Shown: one piece after another, positions 1-7,079 of the stretch
How the letters are laid out: every line of letters begins with the position of its first letter
How positions within the stretch are numbered: position 1 is the stretch's first letter
NCBI GenBank assembly: GCA_050742155.1
Contig: JBOGFC010000057.1
Span: forward strand, 1 to 22,108
DNA from: JBOGFC01 sp050742155
Lineage (GTDB): Bacteria > Actinomycetota > Acidimicrobiia > Spongiisociales > JALYHC01
DNA: 22,108 bases
Direction of reading: 5' to 3'
Program-made: the position numbers and the translations under genes
The notes under the pieces: model-generated
Seen by the model: only the letters and a program-made list of their open reading frames with translations
Database searches by the model: none
What the model was told of the DNA's origin: nothing

Positions 1-481
1 GGCCTTCACTGCGCAGACGGCGGCCGGCGACTCTTCCACCATCCACCGGGCGGTGGCCTCCGCCCCGGCCGGCTCGGTGCTGGTGGTAGGAGCAGAAGGG
101 GCAGAGAGCCGGGCGGTATGGGGATACGTCCTGACGGTGGCCGCCGTGAGCAGGGGGGTGGGCGGGGCGGTTATCGATGGGTCGGTGCGTGACCTAGAGG
201 CGATCCGTGCGGAGGGCTTTCCCCTCTTCGCTCCCTCGACCTGCCCGGCCGGACCGCACAAGGGTCACCCTGGCACGGTGGGCGAGCCGATCAGCTGCGG
301 AGGCGTGGTGGTGGCGCCCGGCGACGTTGTGGTGGCCGACACCGACGGAGTCACCGTCGTTCCGGCTGCGCTGCAGGGCGAGGTTCCCCGGCTGGCCAGA
401 GAGCGTCGGGCCGTCGAGCGGACCTGGCTGGAGCGGATCCGAGACGGCGAGAGTTCGTTGGCGGTGTTGAACCTGGAGTGA
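1..481 (+). CDS. RraA / HMG-CHA aldolase-like protein, 5' truncated
   Basis: The reading frame is open from base 2, so the gene enters from outside the window; the GTG at 53 is internal. The visible 159 residues carry the RraA fold signature: GSVLVV near 24-29, then AVIDGSVRD at about 56-64, and GDVVVADTDGVTVVP further on. In the HMG/CHA aldolase branch of this family the Arg-Asp pair of this motif (here about R63-D64) binds substrate and supports metal-dependent cleavage of 4-hydroxy-4-methyl-2-oxoglutarate-type acids into pyruvate and a second oxoacid. Other members only bind RNase E, and many are misnamed dimethylmenaquinone methyltransferase. Full aldolases are about 220-230 residues, so roughly the first 60-70 are missing. 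The family is clear; aldolase activity is inferred from the retained Arg-Asp and the catabolic neighbours. A promoter lies between it and the next gene, so it is probably not in the same transcript. Confidence 0.88.
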   Translation, partial: AFTAQTAAGDSSTIHRAVASAPAGSVLVVGAEGAESRAVWGYVLTVAAVSRGVGGAVIDGSVRDLEAIRAEGFPLFAPSTCPAGPHKGHPGTVGEPISCGGVVVAPGDVVVADTDGVTVVPAALQGEVPRLARERRAVERTWLERIRDGESSLAVLNLE

Positions 482-524
482 CGTGGGTCTGCCCAATCCT
501 CCTCCAATCTTGTTCGGCTGCTCA

Positions 525-534
525 CAAACGATTG
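525..534. promoter_or_regulatory. Upstream operator copy A (CAAACGATTG)
   Basis: CAAACGATTG is an imperfect palindrome with a central CG. The 15 bases at 523-537 recur at 638-652 with only two differences (CACAAwCGwTTGCGA). A central-CG dyad of this kind is typical of LacI/GalR-family operators. It lies upstream of the promoter at 600-629, and its centre is 115 bp from copy B. The repressor assignment is inference. Confidence 0.6.
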
Positions 535-599
535 CGAATTCTACCCGCCAGGGAACCGCCATAGACCGCCTGCCCGTACACCAGCAGGGTCCGTTCCCG

Positions 600-629
600 T
601 TGACAGTCCTCGGGAGGCTTCGGTACAGT
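600..629 (+). promoter_or_regulatory. Probable sigma-70-type promoter of the Dpp-like operon
   Basis: TTGACA at 600-605 is a perfect -35 box. An 18-bp spacer leads to TACAGT at 624-629, which matches 4 of 6 bases of TATAAT, including the two conserved leading bases and the final T. Transcription would start near 636, giving a leader of about 65 nt before the ATG at 701. Operator copy B sits directly on the predicted start, a classical repressor position. Confidence 0.6.
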
Positions 630-639
630 TCGATGGGCA

Positions 640-649
640 CAATCGTTTG
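640..649. promoter_or_regulatory. Downstream operator copy B (CAATCGTTTG)
   Basis: This is the second copy of the palindromic motif, 11-20 bases after the -10 box. It belongs to the 15-base direct repeat 638-652 that matches 523-537 at 13 of 15 positions. Bound protein here would block initiation or early elongation from the 600-629 promoter. No LacI-type gene is present in the window. Confidence 0.62.
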
Positions 650-700
650 CGACCTTTTTGGCTGGCCGTCCGCCCGGCGGACGGGGAGGAGGAAAACACG

Positions 701-2431
701 ATGTCCAGATCCACGAGTTGGGCACTGCTGCTGGTGGTGGCGCTGGTCGCCTCCGCCTGCACGCGGCAGCCGGTGACCACCCAGCCCCCCACCGAAGCCA
801 CCGGGCCGGCCACCACCCAGGCGCCCACGGAAGATACCGAACCCACCGAGACGACCACCGCGGCGGAGGTGACGAACCCTGGACTCTACGTCCACGCCGC
901 CGACGATGAGCCGCTCAGCATCGACCCGGCCCAGGCGGCAGCCGGAGAGGCAGGCGAAACCGTCATCATCCAGGTGTACGAGCGCCTGGTGGAGATCGGC
1001 CCGGGCGGCCCGGACCTGATCCCCGGCCTGGCCGGCGAGGTGCCATCGCTGGAGAACGGTCTCATCTCCGAGGACGGCCTCACCTACACCTTCCCGATCC
1101 GGGAAGGCGTCACCTTCCACGACGGAAGCCAGCTCACGGCCGACGTCGTCAAGTTCTCCTGGGATCGGGCCCTCACCATGAACCTGCCGGAGGGCAACAG
1201 CAGCGTCCTCTCCGACCTGGTCGCCGAGACGCGGGTGGAGGGCGACAACTTCGTGGTGACCCTGCACGAACGCAACGCCGCCTTCCTCAACTCGGTGGTC
1301 ACCGCCGCGGTGGCCTCCATCGTCAGCCAGGAAGCAGTCGAGGCCAACGGTGGTGTCGAGGCCGGCCAGCCCAACGACTTCTTCTCCGGGAACGCAGTCG
1401 GGAGCGGGCCCTACCGTCTCACTGCCTGGAATCGGGGCGAGAACATCCAGCTGGAGGCGTTCGAGGACTACTGGGGTGAGCCCGCCAGCCTGGACGTGCG
1501 CATCGATCAGGTGGCCGACGCCGATGTCAGGGCGCTCGGTCTCCAGGCCGGCGACTACGACTCCATCGAGACCGACCCGACGTTCGTCACCGACCTCGAA
1601 GGCGCCGAGGGCGTCACCGTCTTCTCGGGCGATTTCCTACTCGAGCCGGTCCACGTGGGGCTCAACCTCAACATCCAAGAGGAGCTCTTGCCCCCGGAGG
1701 ACACCATCCCGGCCGACTTCTTCTGGGATCCCCGAGTGAGGCAGGCCTTCAACTTCGCCTTCGACTACCAGGGCTTCATCGACGGGGCCCTGGCCGGGTT
1801 GGGTGGTGTCGTCCCGCACTACCTCCCTCAGGGCATGCTCGGCTACGACGAATCCCTGCCCACCTACCAGCAGGACCTCGCCCGGGCCGAAGAGCTGTTC
1901 CGGGAAACAGGCTGGTGGGACCAGGGATTCACGCTGACGGTGCTCGCCGAGGAGGGCGGCATCTTCGAGGTGGCCGGTCTGGTGATGCGGGACTCGATGG
2001 CGGCGCTCAACCCCGCCTTCGACATCCGCGTCCTGGCGGTGGTCGAGGCCCAGTTCGACTCCGCCCACGCCGAGGACCCGTTCCAGTACGCGGCCTGGAT
2101 CAAGAACGCCGACCCGTTCGCCGACCCGGCCGCCCTCTTCTCGGCTTACGTCCACCCGGACGGGGATTGGGGCGCGGTGCACGGCTTCCGGAACGGGTAC
2201 CAGGACGCCGACCTCATCGCCTCCCTGGTCGATGAGGCGGCCGTCGAGCTCGACACGGATCGGCGGGTGGAGATCTATCACCAGTTGGCCGAGCTCCTCT
2301 ACAACGACCCGATGTGGGTGATCCCCGGCAACGAGCGGGCGCTGATGGCGCACCGGTCCTGGGTCCAGAACTTCGACATGAATCCGCTGTGGCCGCGACC
2401 GAGCCTCAAGTTCGCCTACTTCGACAAGTGA
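701..2431 (+). CDS. Dpp/Opp-type ABC transporter substrate-binding lipoprotein
   Basis: The protein of 576 residues is a family-5 solute-binding protein that delivers peptides, nickel chelates or sugar-like solutes to the permeases encoded next. It has a short hydrophobic signal (residues 7-19) ending in ASA-Cys20, the lipid-anchored cysteine, followed by a Thr/Pro-rich linker to about residue 55 that is common in actinobacterial lipoproteins. Family landmarks include the LIPGLA segment after YERLVEI, the TFHDGSQLTADDV-like stretch (here TADVVKFSWDRAL), VGSGPYRL and a late DPMWVIPG. I chose ATG 701 because GGGGAGGAGG lies 8-17 bases upstream and the signal peptide starts there; an in-frame ATG at 647 would add 18 unlikely residues. 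The ligand cannot be read from sequence, as this family also carries oligosaccharides and amino-acid derivatives. The promoter and operators upstream suggest induction by the ligand. Confidence 0.93.
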   Translation: MSRSTSWALLLVVALVASACTRQPVTTQPPTEATGPATTQAPTEDTEPTETTTAAEVTNPGLYVHAADDEPLSIDPAQAAAGEAGETVIIQVYERLVEIGPGGPDLIPGLAGEVPSLENGLISEDGLTYTFPIREGVTFHDGSQLTADVVKFSWDRALTMNLPEGNSSVLSDLVAETRVEGDNFVVTLHERNAAFLNSVVTAAVASIVSQEAVEANGGVEAGQPNDFFSGNAVGSGPYRLTAWNRGENIQLEAFEDYWGEPASLDVRIDQVADADVRALGLQAGDYDSIETDPTFVTDLEGAEGVTVFSGDFLLEPVHVGLNLNIQEELLPPEDTIPADFFWDPRVRQAFNFAFDYQGFIDGALAGLGGVVPHYLPQGMLGYDESLPTYQQDLARAEELFRETGWWDQGFTLTVLAEEGGIFEVAGLVMRDSMAALNPAFDIRVLAVVEAQFDSAHAEDPFQYAAWIKNADPFADPAALFSAYVHPDGDWGAVHGFRNGYQDADLIASLVDEAAVELDTDRRVEIYHQLAELLYNDPMWVIPGNERALMAHRSWVQNFDMNPLWPRPSLKFAYFDK

Positions 2432-2448
2432 CCGACCAACGACGACAC

Positions 2449-2477
2449 GGGGGGTAGGTAGTCTCTACCCACCCCCC
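2449..2477 (+). promoter_or_regulatory. Intercistronic hairpin between lipoprotein and permease genes
   Basis: GGGGGGTAGGTAG (2449-2461) pairs with CTACCCACCCCCC (2465-2477) around a TCT loop. This gives 13 stem positions with one A-C mismatch (2456/2470). It lies 18 bases after the lipoprotein stop and 19 before the permease ATG, with no U-tract. Hairpins at this position in importer operons commonly stabilise the binding-protein mRNA and reduce downstream expression, so that binding protein exceeds permease. That role is inferred. Confidence 0.7.
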
Positions 2478-2495
2478 CATACCAACGACTCACCC

Positions 2496-3509
2496 ATGCA
2501 GGTTCGGGATTACATACTCCGCCGGCTCATGATCCTCCCGCTCATCGTGGTGGGGACATCGATCATCGTGTTCACCCTCTCCAGGGTGGGAGGATCCCCG
2601 ATCGCCATCTACCTCGAGCACGAGATGACCCCCGAGGAGGTGGCGGAGATCGAAGAACGCTTCGGGCTCAACGACCCGCTCCCCGTCCAGTATGTCGCCT
2701 GGGCGGCCGGGGTCCTCCGGGGGGACATGGGGTGGTCGGCCGTCTCCGCCGCCCCGGTCATGGAGGTCCTCCCCACCAGGATCGGCGCCACCCTCGAGCT
2801 GTCCGTCGCCGCCGCCCTCGTGGCGATCTCGCTCGGGATCAGCCTGGGGACCTTCGGCGGGGCCCGCCGCAACCGGCTTCCCGATCACCTGACCAGGATC
2901 TTCTCGGTCAGTGGGGCCAGCATGCCGGTCTTCTGGTTCGCCATCATCCTCCTCATCGTCTTCTGGGTGTACCTCGGTTGGTTCCCCACCGGGAGGTCCG
3001 ACCCGAACGTGTTCGGGCGGATCGCCCACCCGACCGGGCTCTACATGGTCGACGCCCTGCTGGCGGGTGATCTGGGGGCGTTCGCCGACGCCATCTGGCA
3101 CCTCACCCTGCCGGCGATCACCCTCGGCTTCGGCGCCACCGCCCTCATCGCCCGCATGATGCGCTCCTCGCTGGTCGAGGAGCTCAACGAGGACTACGTC
3201 GACGCCGCCCGCGCCAAGGGACTACCCGAGCGCCTGGTGTTGCGCCGGCATGCCCGACGCAATGCCCTCATCCCCACGGTCACCGTGGTCGGGCTGAGCT
3301 TCGGGTTCCTCCTGCAGGGAACCGTGGTGGTGGAGATCATCTACCGCTGGCCGGGACTGGGACGGTGGATGGCCGACGCCGTCCTGCGGGGCGACCAGGC
3401 CACCATCATGGCCTACGTCCTCTTCACCAGCTTCCTCTTCCTGTTCGTCAACCTGGTGGTAGACGTCCTCTACGCCTACTTGGACCGCCGGGTCGTCTTG
3501 GGAGCCTGA
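2496..3509 (+). CDS. Dpp/Opp-type ABC transporter permease, DppB-like
   Basis: An inner-membrane permease of 337 residues, the usual DppB length. It starts with the typical YILRRLMILPLIVVGTSIIVF first membrane segment (about residues 6-30), has a periplasmic region with the EIEERFGLNDPLPVQY motif, then five further hydrophobic segments. The cytoplasmic EAA-type loop that contacts the ATPase, EDYVDAARAKGLPE, is at about residues 231-244 and is followed by RNALIPTV. No good Shine-Dalgarno is visible before ATG 2496 (ACCAACGACTCACCC), and the intercistronic hairpin lies just upstream, so translation may be weak relative to the lipoprotein gene. It is followed after 3 bases by the second permease, with which it forms the membrane pore. 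Substrate is unknown. Confidence 0.93.
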   Translation: MQVRDYILRRLMILPLIVVGTSIIVFTLSRVGGSPIAIYLEHEMTPEEVAEIEERFGLNDPLPVQYVAWAAGVLRGDMGWSAVSAAPVMEVLPTRIGATLELSVAAALVAISLGISLGTFGGARRNRLPDHLTRIFSVSGASMPVFWFAIILLIVFWVYLGWFPTGRSDPNVFGRIAHPTGLYMVDALLAGDLGAFADAIWHLTLPAITLGFGATALIARMMRSSLVEELNEDYVDAARAKGLPERLVLRRHARRNALIPTVTVVGLSFGFLLQGTVVVEIIYRWPGLGRWMADAVLRGDQATIMAYVLFTSFLFLFVNLVVDVLYAYLDRRVVLGA

Positions 3510-3512
3510 CCA

Positions 3513-4433
3513 ATGCTCGACACAGCCCAGCAGCGTCTTCCCATCCCGGCCGCCGGCCCGGTGGCGGTCCGGCTGCGCCGCTTCGGCGAAGTGGGCCGCG
3601 AGGTGCTCCGCAACCCCACCACCCTGGTGGGCCTGGTGATCATCGTCGCCTTGCTCGGGATGGCCTTGCTGGCGCCCCTCCTGACCGTGCCCAACACGCC
3701 CCATGCGTACCAGATGCCCAGAGACTGGGGAGCACTCAACGAGCCGCCCGGGACGCCGGGCCATCCCCTGGGCACCACCGCCACCGGCGGCGACGTGCTC
3801 TACGGTGTGCTGTGGGGGGCGCGCACCTCGTTGCGGTTGTCGATCATCGTGGTCGGGATCACCGCCAGCGTCGGGGTGATCATGGGCAGCCTGGCCGGGT
3901 TCATCGGCGGCAAGCTCGATGAGATCGTCATGCGCCTCGTCGACGTGCTGCTCGCCATCCCAGAGTTGATCTTCGCCCTGGCGATCGCCGCCGTCCTGGG
4001 ACCATCGTTCGGCAACATCATCTTCGCCCTGACCGTGGTCTTCTGGGTCAAGTACGCCCGCATCATCCGCGGCCAGATCATCCACGTGCGGCAGAACGAG
4101 TACGTGGACGCCGCGCGGGTGATCGGGGATTCCCAGTTCCGCATCTACCGCAAGGACGTGCTCCCCAACGCGATCACCCCGGTGGTGGTGCAGGCGACGC
4201 TGGATATGGGGCACATCGTCCTGGTGGGGGCCACCCTCAGCTTCATCGGGCTCTCCGAGGCCGGTCTCGCCGAATGGGGCGTGCTGGTCAGTGAAGGGCA
4301 GGCCGGCATCTCGGCCGGGCGCTGGTGGGCCTCGACGTTCCCGGGGGCGATGGTGTTCCTCTGGGCACTGGGCTTCAACCTGGTGGGCGACGGGTTACGC
4401 GACGTGCTCGACCCTCGTACCGAGGGCCGGTGA
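3513..4433 (+). CDS. Dpp/Opp-type ABC transporter permease, DppC-like
   Basis: The second pore-forming permease has 306 residues. An N-terminal cytoplasmic tail leads into a membrane segment at about residues 38-58 (TLVGLVIIVALLGMALLAPL). The LGTTATGGDVLYGVLWGARTSL motif (about 88-110) is the DppC signature, usually LGTDxxGRDVLSRLLYGARxSL; here Thr-Gly-Gly replaces the usual Gly-Arg. The ATPase-contact loop is NEYVDAARVIGDS at about 195-207, followed by LPNAITPVVVQ. It starts 3 bases after the previous stop, and its own stop overlaps the next gene's GTG by four bases (GTGA), which implies translational coupling. With the DppB-like partner it forms the membrane channel. Confidence 0.93.
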   Translation: MLDTAQQRLPIPAAGPVAVRLRRFGEVGREVLRNPTTLVGLVIIVALLGMALLAPLLTVPNTPHAYQMPRDWGALNEPPGTPGHPLGTTATGGDVLYGVLWGARTSLRLSIIVVGITASVGVIMGSLAGFIGGKLDEIVMRLVDVLLAIPELIFALAIAAVLGPSFGNIIFALTVVFWVKYARIIRGQIIHVRQNEYVDAARVIGDSQFRIYRKDVLPNAITPVVVQATLDMGHIVLVGATLSFIGLSEAGLAEWGVLVSEGQAGISAGRWWASTFPGAMVFLWALGFNLVGDGLRDVLDPRTEGR

Positions 4434-5653
4434 CCACGGCGGCGGCCACCCTCTCCCCAGAGGCCGCCACCGTTCCACTGGTCGCCTCGGTCGAAGACCT
4501 CCGCGTCCACTTTCGCACCAAGGCGGGGACCCTCCATGCGGTGGACGGTGTCTCGTTCGAGGTGCGCGATGGCGAGACCTTAGGCCTGGTCGGCGAGACC
4601 GGGTGCGGCAAGAGCGTCACCGCCCGCTCGTTCCTGCGCCTGGTCCCCACTCCCCCGGGCATCTACGCCGGCGGGCGCATCCTGTTCTGGGACCGGGAGA
4701 CGCGGCGGTCGGGGGGGGACCCGATCGACCTACTCTCGCTGCCCCAGTCCCGCCTCCTCGACATCCGCGGCAACCGGATCGCCATGATCTTCCAAGATCC
4801 GGCCAAGGCGCTCAACCCGGCCATGCCCATCCGGGAGCAGGTGGCCGAGGTCTTCTACCAGCATCGATCGGACGAGCTCCTCCAGGGCTTCGGACAGCGC
4901 GTGCCGGGCCTCCTGAAGAGGGCGGCTACCCAGCGCTCCCGAGGTCCGGAGCGCCTGCTGCTCAGGCTGCCGCCGTTCCGCGCCCAGGGCCGGCGGTTAC
5001 GGAGGCGAGTGGACCACCTGGTCGGAGAGGCCCTGGCCGAGACCCAGATCCCCAATCCCCGCAAGGTGATGGCCAGCTATCCGCATGAGCTGTCGGGCGG
5101 GATGAAGCAGCGGGTCATGATCGCCCAGGCGCTCGCCTGTAACCCCGACCTGCTCATCGCCGACGAGCCGACCACCGCCCTCGACGTGACCATCCAGGCT
5201 CGCATCCTCGAGCTGATCCGCGAGCTCCAGCAGAGGCGCCAGACGTCCGTGCTCTACATCAGCCACGACCTCTCGCTGGTGCGGCGCATCTGCGACCGGG
5301 TGGCGGTGATGTATGCCGGACAGGTGGCTGAGATCGGCAGCACGGACTCGGTGTTCCACCGGCCGCTCCATCCCTATACGCTCGGTCTGTTGGCGGCCAT
5401 CCCGTCGGTGGCCCACCAGCGAGGGCACCTGGCCGCCATCGCCGGCACGGTGCCGGAGCTGGTCGAACCGGCTCCCTCCTGCCATTTCCACAGTCGCTGC
5501 CCGTACGCCGTCGAGCTGTGCGGCCGGGTTCGGCCACCGCTTCGGTTCCACGACCAGGGCGACCATCGGGTGGCCTGCTTCATCTACGAGTCGGGGACGG
5601 AGTGGGGTCTCCCGGCTGAGGCCATGCCCTCCCTGCAACGGAGGACCCGGTGA
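4430..5653 (+). CDS. Dpp/Opp-type ABC transporter ATPase, DppD-like, with insertion
   Basis: A cytoplasmic ATPase of 407 residues, against about 320-350 usual for DppD. Motifs in order are Walker A GETGCGKS (55-62), Q-loop glutamine about 122 in IFQDP, signature LSGGM (221-225), Walker B LLIADEP (241-247), H-loop His279 in SHDLS, and the C-terminal Cys-rich oligopeptide-transporter segment CHFHSRCPYAVELC. The extra length lies mainly in an Arg/Leu-rich insertion of roughly 50-60 residues between the Q-loop and the signature (about 146-200), in the helical subdomain that faces the permease. The GTG start is preferred because it gives a GTGA overlap with the permease stop, has GAGGG upstream, and the homologous region begins shortly after; a longer in-frame start would run back into the permease gene. 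It is expected to pair with the next ATPase. Confidence 0.92.
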   Translation: MTTAAATLSPEAATVPLVASVEDLRVHFRTKAGTLHAVDGVSFEVRDGETLGLVGETGCGKSVTARSFLRLVPTPPGIYAGGRILFWDRETRRSGGDPIDLLSLPQSRLLDIRGNRIAMIFQDPAKALNPAMPIREQVAEVFYQHRSDELLQGFGQRVPGLLKRAATQRSRGPERLLLRLPPFRAQGRRLRRRVDHLVGEALAETQIPNPRKVMASYPHELSGGMKQRVMIAQALACNPDLLIADEPTTALDVTIQARILELIRELQQRRQTSVLYISHDLSLVRRICDRVAVMYAGQVAEIGSTDSVFHRPLHPYTLGLLAAIPSVAHQRGHLAAIAGTVPELVEPAPSCHFHSRCPYAVELCGRVRPPLRFHDQGDHRVACFIYESGTEWGLPAEAMPSLQRRTR

Positions 5654-7047
5654 CGACCCTTCGTCCGCGCGGGACCGAAGAGGCCGAGCGCCTGGCCGGC
5701 GAGCCGGTGGTGACCGTGCGCGGCCTCAAGAAGTACTTCCCGATCAAGGAGGGGGCCCTGCAGCGGGTGGTCGGACACGTGAGGGCGGTGGATGGCGTCT
5801 CGTTCGAGGTGAGGCGGGGAGAGACACTCGGGCTGGTGGGCGAGAGCGGTTGTGGCAAGACCACCCTCGGGCGCTGTGTGAGCGGCTTGACCGAACCGAC
5901 CGCCGGGGCCGTCTACTTCCGGCTCCCCGACGAGGAGCGCGACCGCCTCGACCGGCTCCTCGAAGTGCCGGAGGTCTCCCGCACCCGCCCGCAGAGCCAC
6001 CGGCTCGAGGCGATCGAGCGGGCCCATCGGGTGGACCGGATGAGGGGCGAGGCCTGGCGTCGATACCGGCGCAATTGCCAGGTCGTGTTCCAGGACGCCT
6101 TCAGCTCCCTCAACCCCCGCCAGCTCGTCAAGGACATCGTCGCCCGGCCGCTGCGGGTCTACCACGAGGCGTCCGGCCGGCTGCTCACCGAACGGGCGGT
6201 GGAGCTGCTGGAGAGCGTGGGGCTCGGCCGCCAGCACCTCTACCGGTACCCGCATCAGTTCTCGGGGGGCCAGCGCCAGCGCATCTCGATCGCCCGGGCC
6301 CTGGCGCTCGACCCGGAGTTCATCGTCCTCGACGAGCCCACCAGCGCCCTGGACGTCTCGGTCCAGGCGCAGATCCTCAACCTGCTCCACGAGCTGCAGC
6401 AACAGCGGGGGCTCACCTACTTGTTCATCAGTCATGATCTCGGCGTGGTCCGCCACATGAGCGACCGGATCGTCGTCATGTACGTCGGAGAGGCGGTCGA
6501 GACCGGGCGGGCCGCAGATGTGTTCCAGTCCCCCCGGCATCCGTACACGGAGGCGCTCCTCGCCGCCAATCCCGACCTGGCCGACGACCCCGACGCGGAG
6601 ATGCGTGGCCTGGAGGGCACGGTGCCCGACCCGGCCCGGCCCCCGCAGGGCTGCCGTTTCCACACCCGCTGCCCGGTGGCCACGCCGATCTGCGGCTGGG
6701 AGGTCGACGACGCCGTCGCCTGGCTGATGGAGGGGTCGGCCATGCCCGAGCCGCTGGAGGGGGTGGAGCGAACATCGGAGTTCGCAGCCGAGCTGGCCTT
6801 CGCCGACGAGGAGGGGGCGGCCAGGTTCGTCGCCGCGCTCAGGGGCCCCAGCCTGCCGGCGGCGATGCGATCGGCGATGGTCGAGGCGAGCCAGACCGGT
6901 CGAGCCGTGCGGATACGGTTCATGGAAGTCGACCGAGTGGCGCTGGAAGAGGTCGACGACGGGCACCTCACCTCCTGCGTGCTACACACCTCCGCGGGCC
7001 GCCTCCACCCGTTCTTGCGTGAGAAACCGCCCGCCGGCGGTCGCTAA
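5650..7047 (+). CDS. Dpp/Opp-type ABC transporter ATPase, DppF-like, extended
   Basis: The second ATPase subunit has 465 residues, well above the usual 320-350. Walker A is GESGCGKT (64-71), Q-loop Gln148 in VFQDAFSSLNPR, signature FSGGQ (204-208), Walker B FIVLDEP (224-230) and H-loop His262. The N-terminal KKYFPIKEG segment and the C-terminal CRFHTRCP motif (335-342) are typical of OppF/DppF. Two additions stand out: about 40 extra charged residues between Walker A and the Q-loop (about 92-140), and a C-terminal extension of about 120 residues after the Cys-rich motif that I do not recognise. The GTG start overlaps the previous stop as GTGA. It is the last gene of the importer operon; the stop codon lies inside the strong inverted repeat at 7008-7063. 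Confidence 0.92.
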   Translation: MTTLRPRGTEEAERLAGEPVVTVRGLKKYFPIKEGALQRVVGHVRAVDGVSFEVRRGETLGLVGESGCGKTTLGRCVSGLTEPTAGAVYFRLPDEERDRLDRLLEVPEVSRTRPQSHRLEAIERAHRVDRMRGEAWRRYRRNCQVVFQDAFSSLNPRQLVKDIVARPLRVYHEASGRLLTERAVELLESVGLGRQHLYRYPHQFSGGQRQRISIARALALDPEFIVLDEPTSALDVSVQAQILNLLHELQQQRGLTYLFISHDLGVVRHMSDRIVVMYVGEAVETGRAADVFQSPRHPYTEALLAANPDLADDPDAEMRGLEGTVPDPARPPQGCRFHTRCPVATPICGWEVDDAVAWLMEGSAMPEPLEGVERTSEFAAELAFADEEGAARFVAALRGPSLPAAMRSAMVEASQTGRAVRIRFMEVDRVALEEVDDGHLTSCVLHTSAGRLHPFLREKPPAGGR

Positions 7048-7063
7048 CTCACGCAAGAACGGG
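7008..7063. terminator. Bidirectional hairpin terminator between converging genes
   Basis: CCCGTTCTTGCGTGAG (7008-7023) and CTCACGCAAGAACGGG (7048-7063) are perfect 16-base inverted repeats. The 24-base interval holds a second stem, ACCGCC (7026-7031) with GGCGGT (7036-7041). The first arm is coding sequence for the end of the DppF-like protein, and its stop TAA (7045-7047) lies in the loop region. There is no U-tract on either strand, as often in high-GC actinobacteria. The position between convergent genes fits a shared terminator. Confidence 0.75.
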
Positions 7064-7079
7064 CAGGGAGGAGGGGCGG

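Noticed and set aside
5584..6966. A 460-codon open frame on the minus strand
   Set aside because: It is antisense to the DppF-like ATPase, whose Walker, signature and H-loop motifs are intact; composition is that of a shadow frame.
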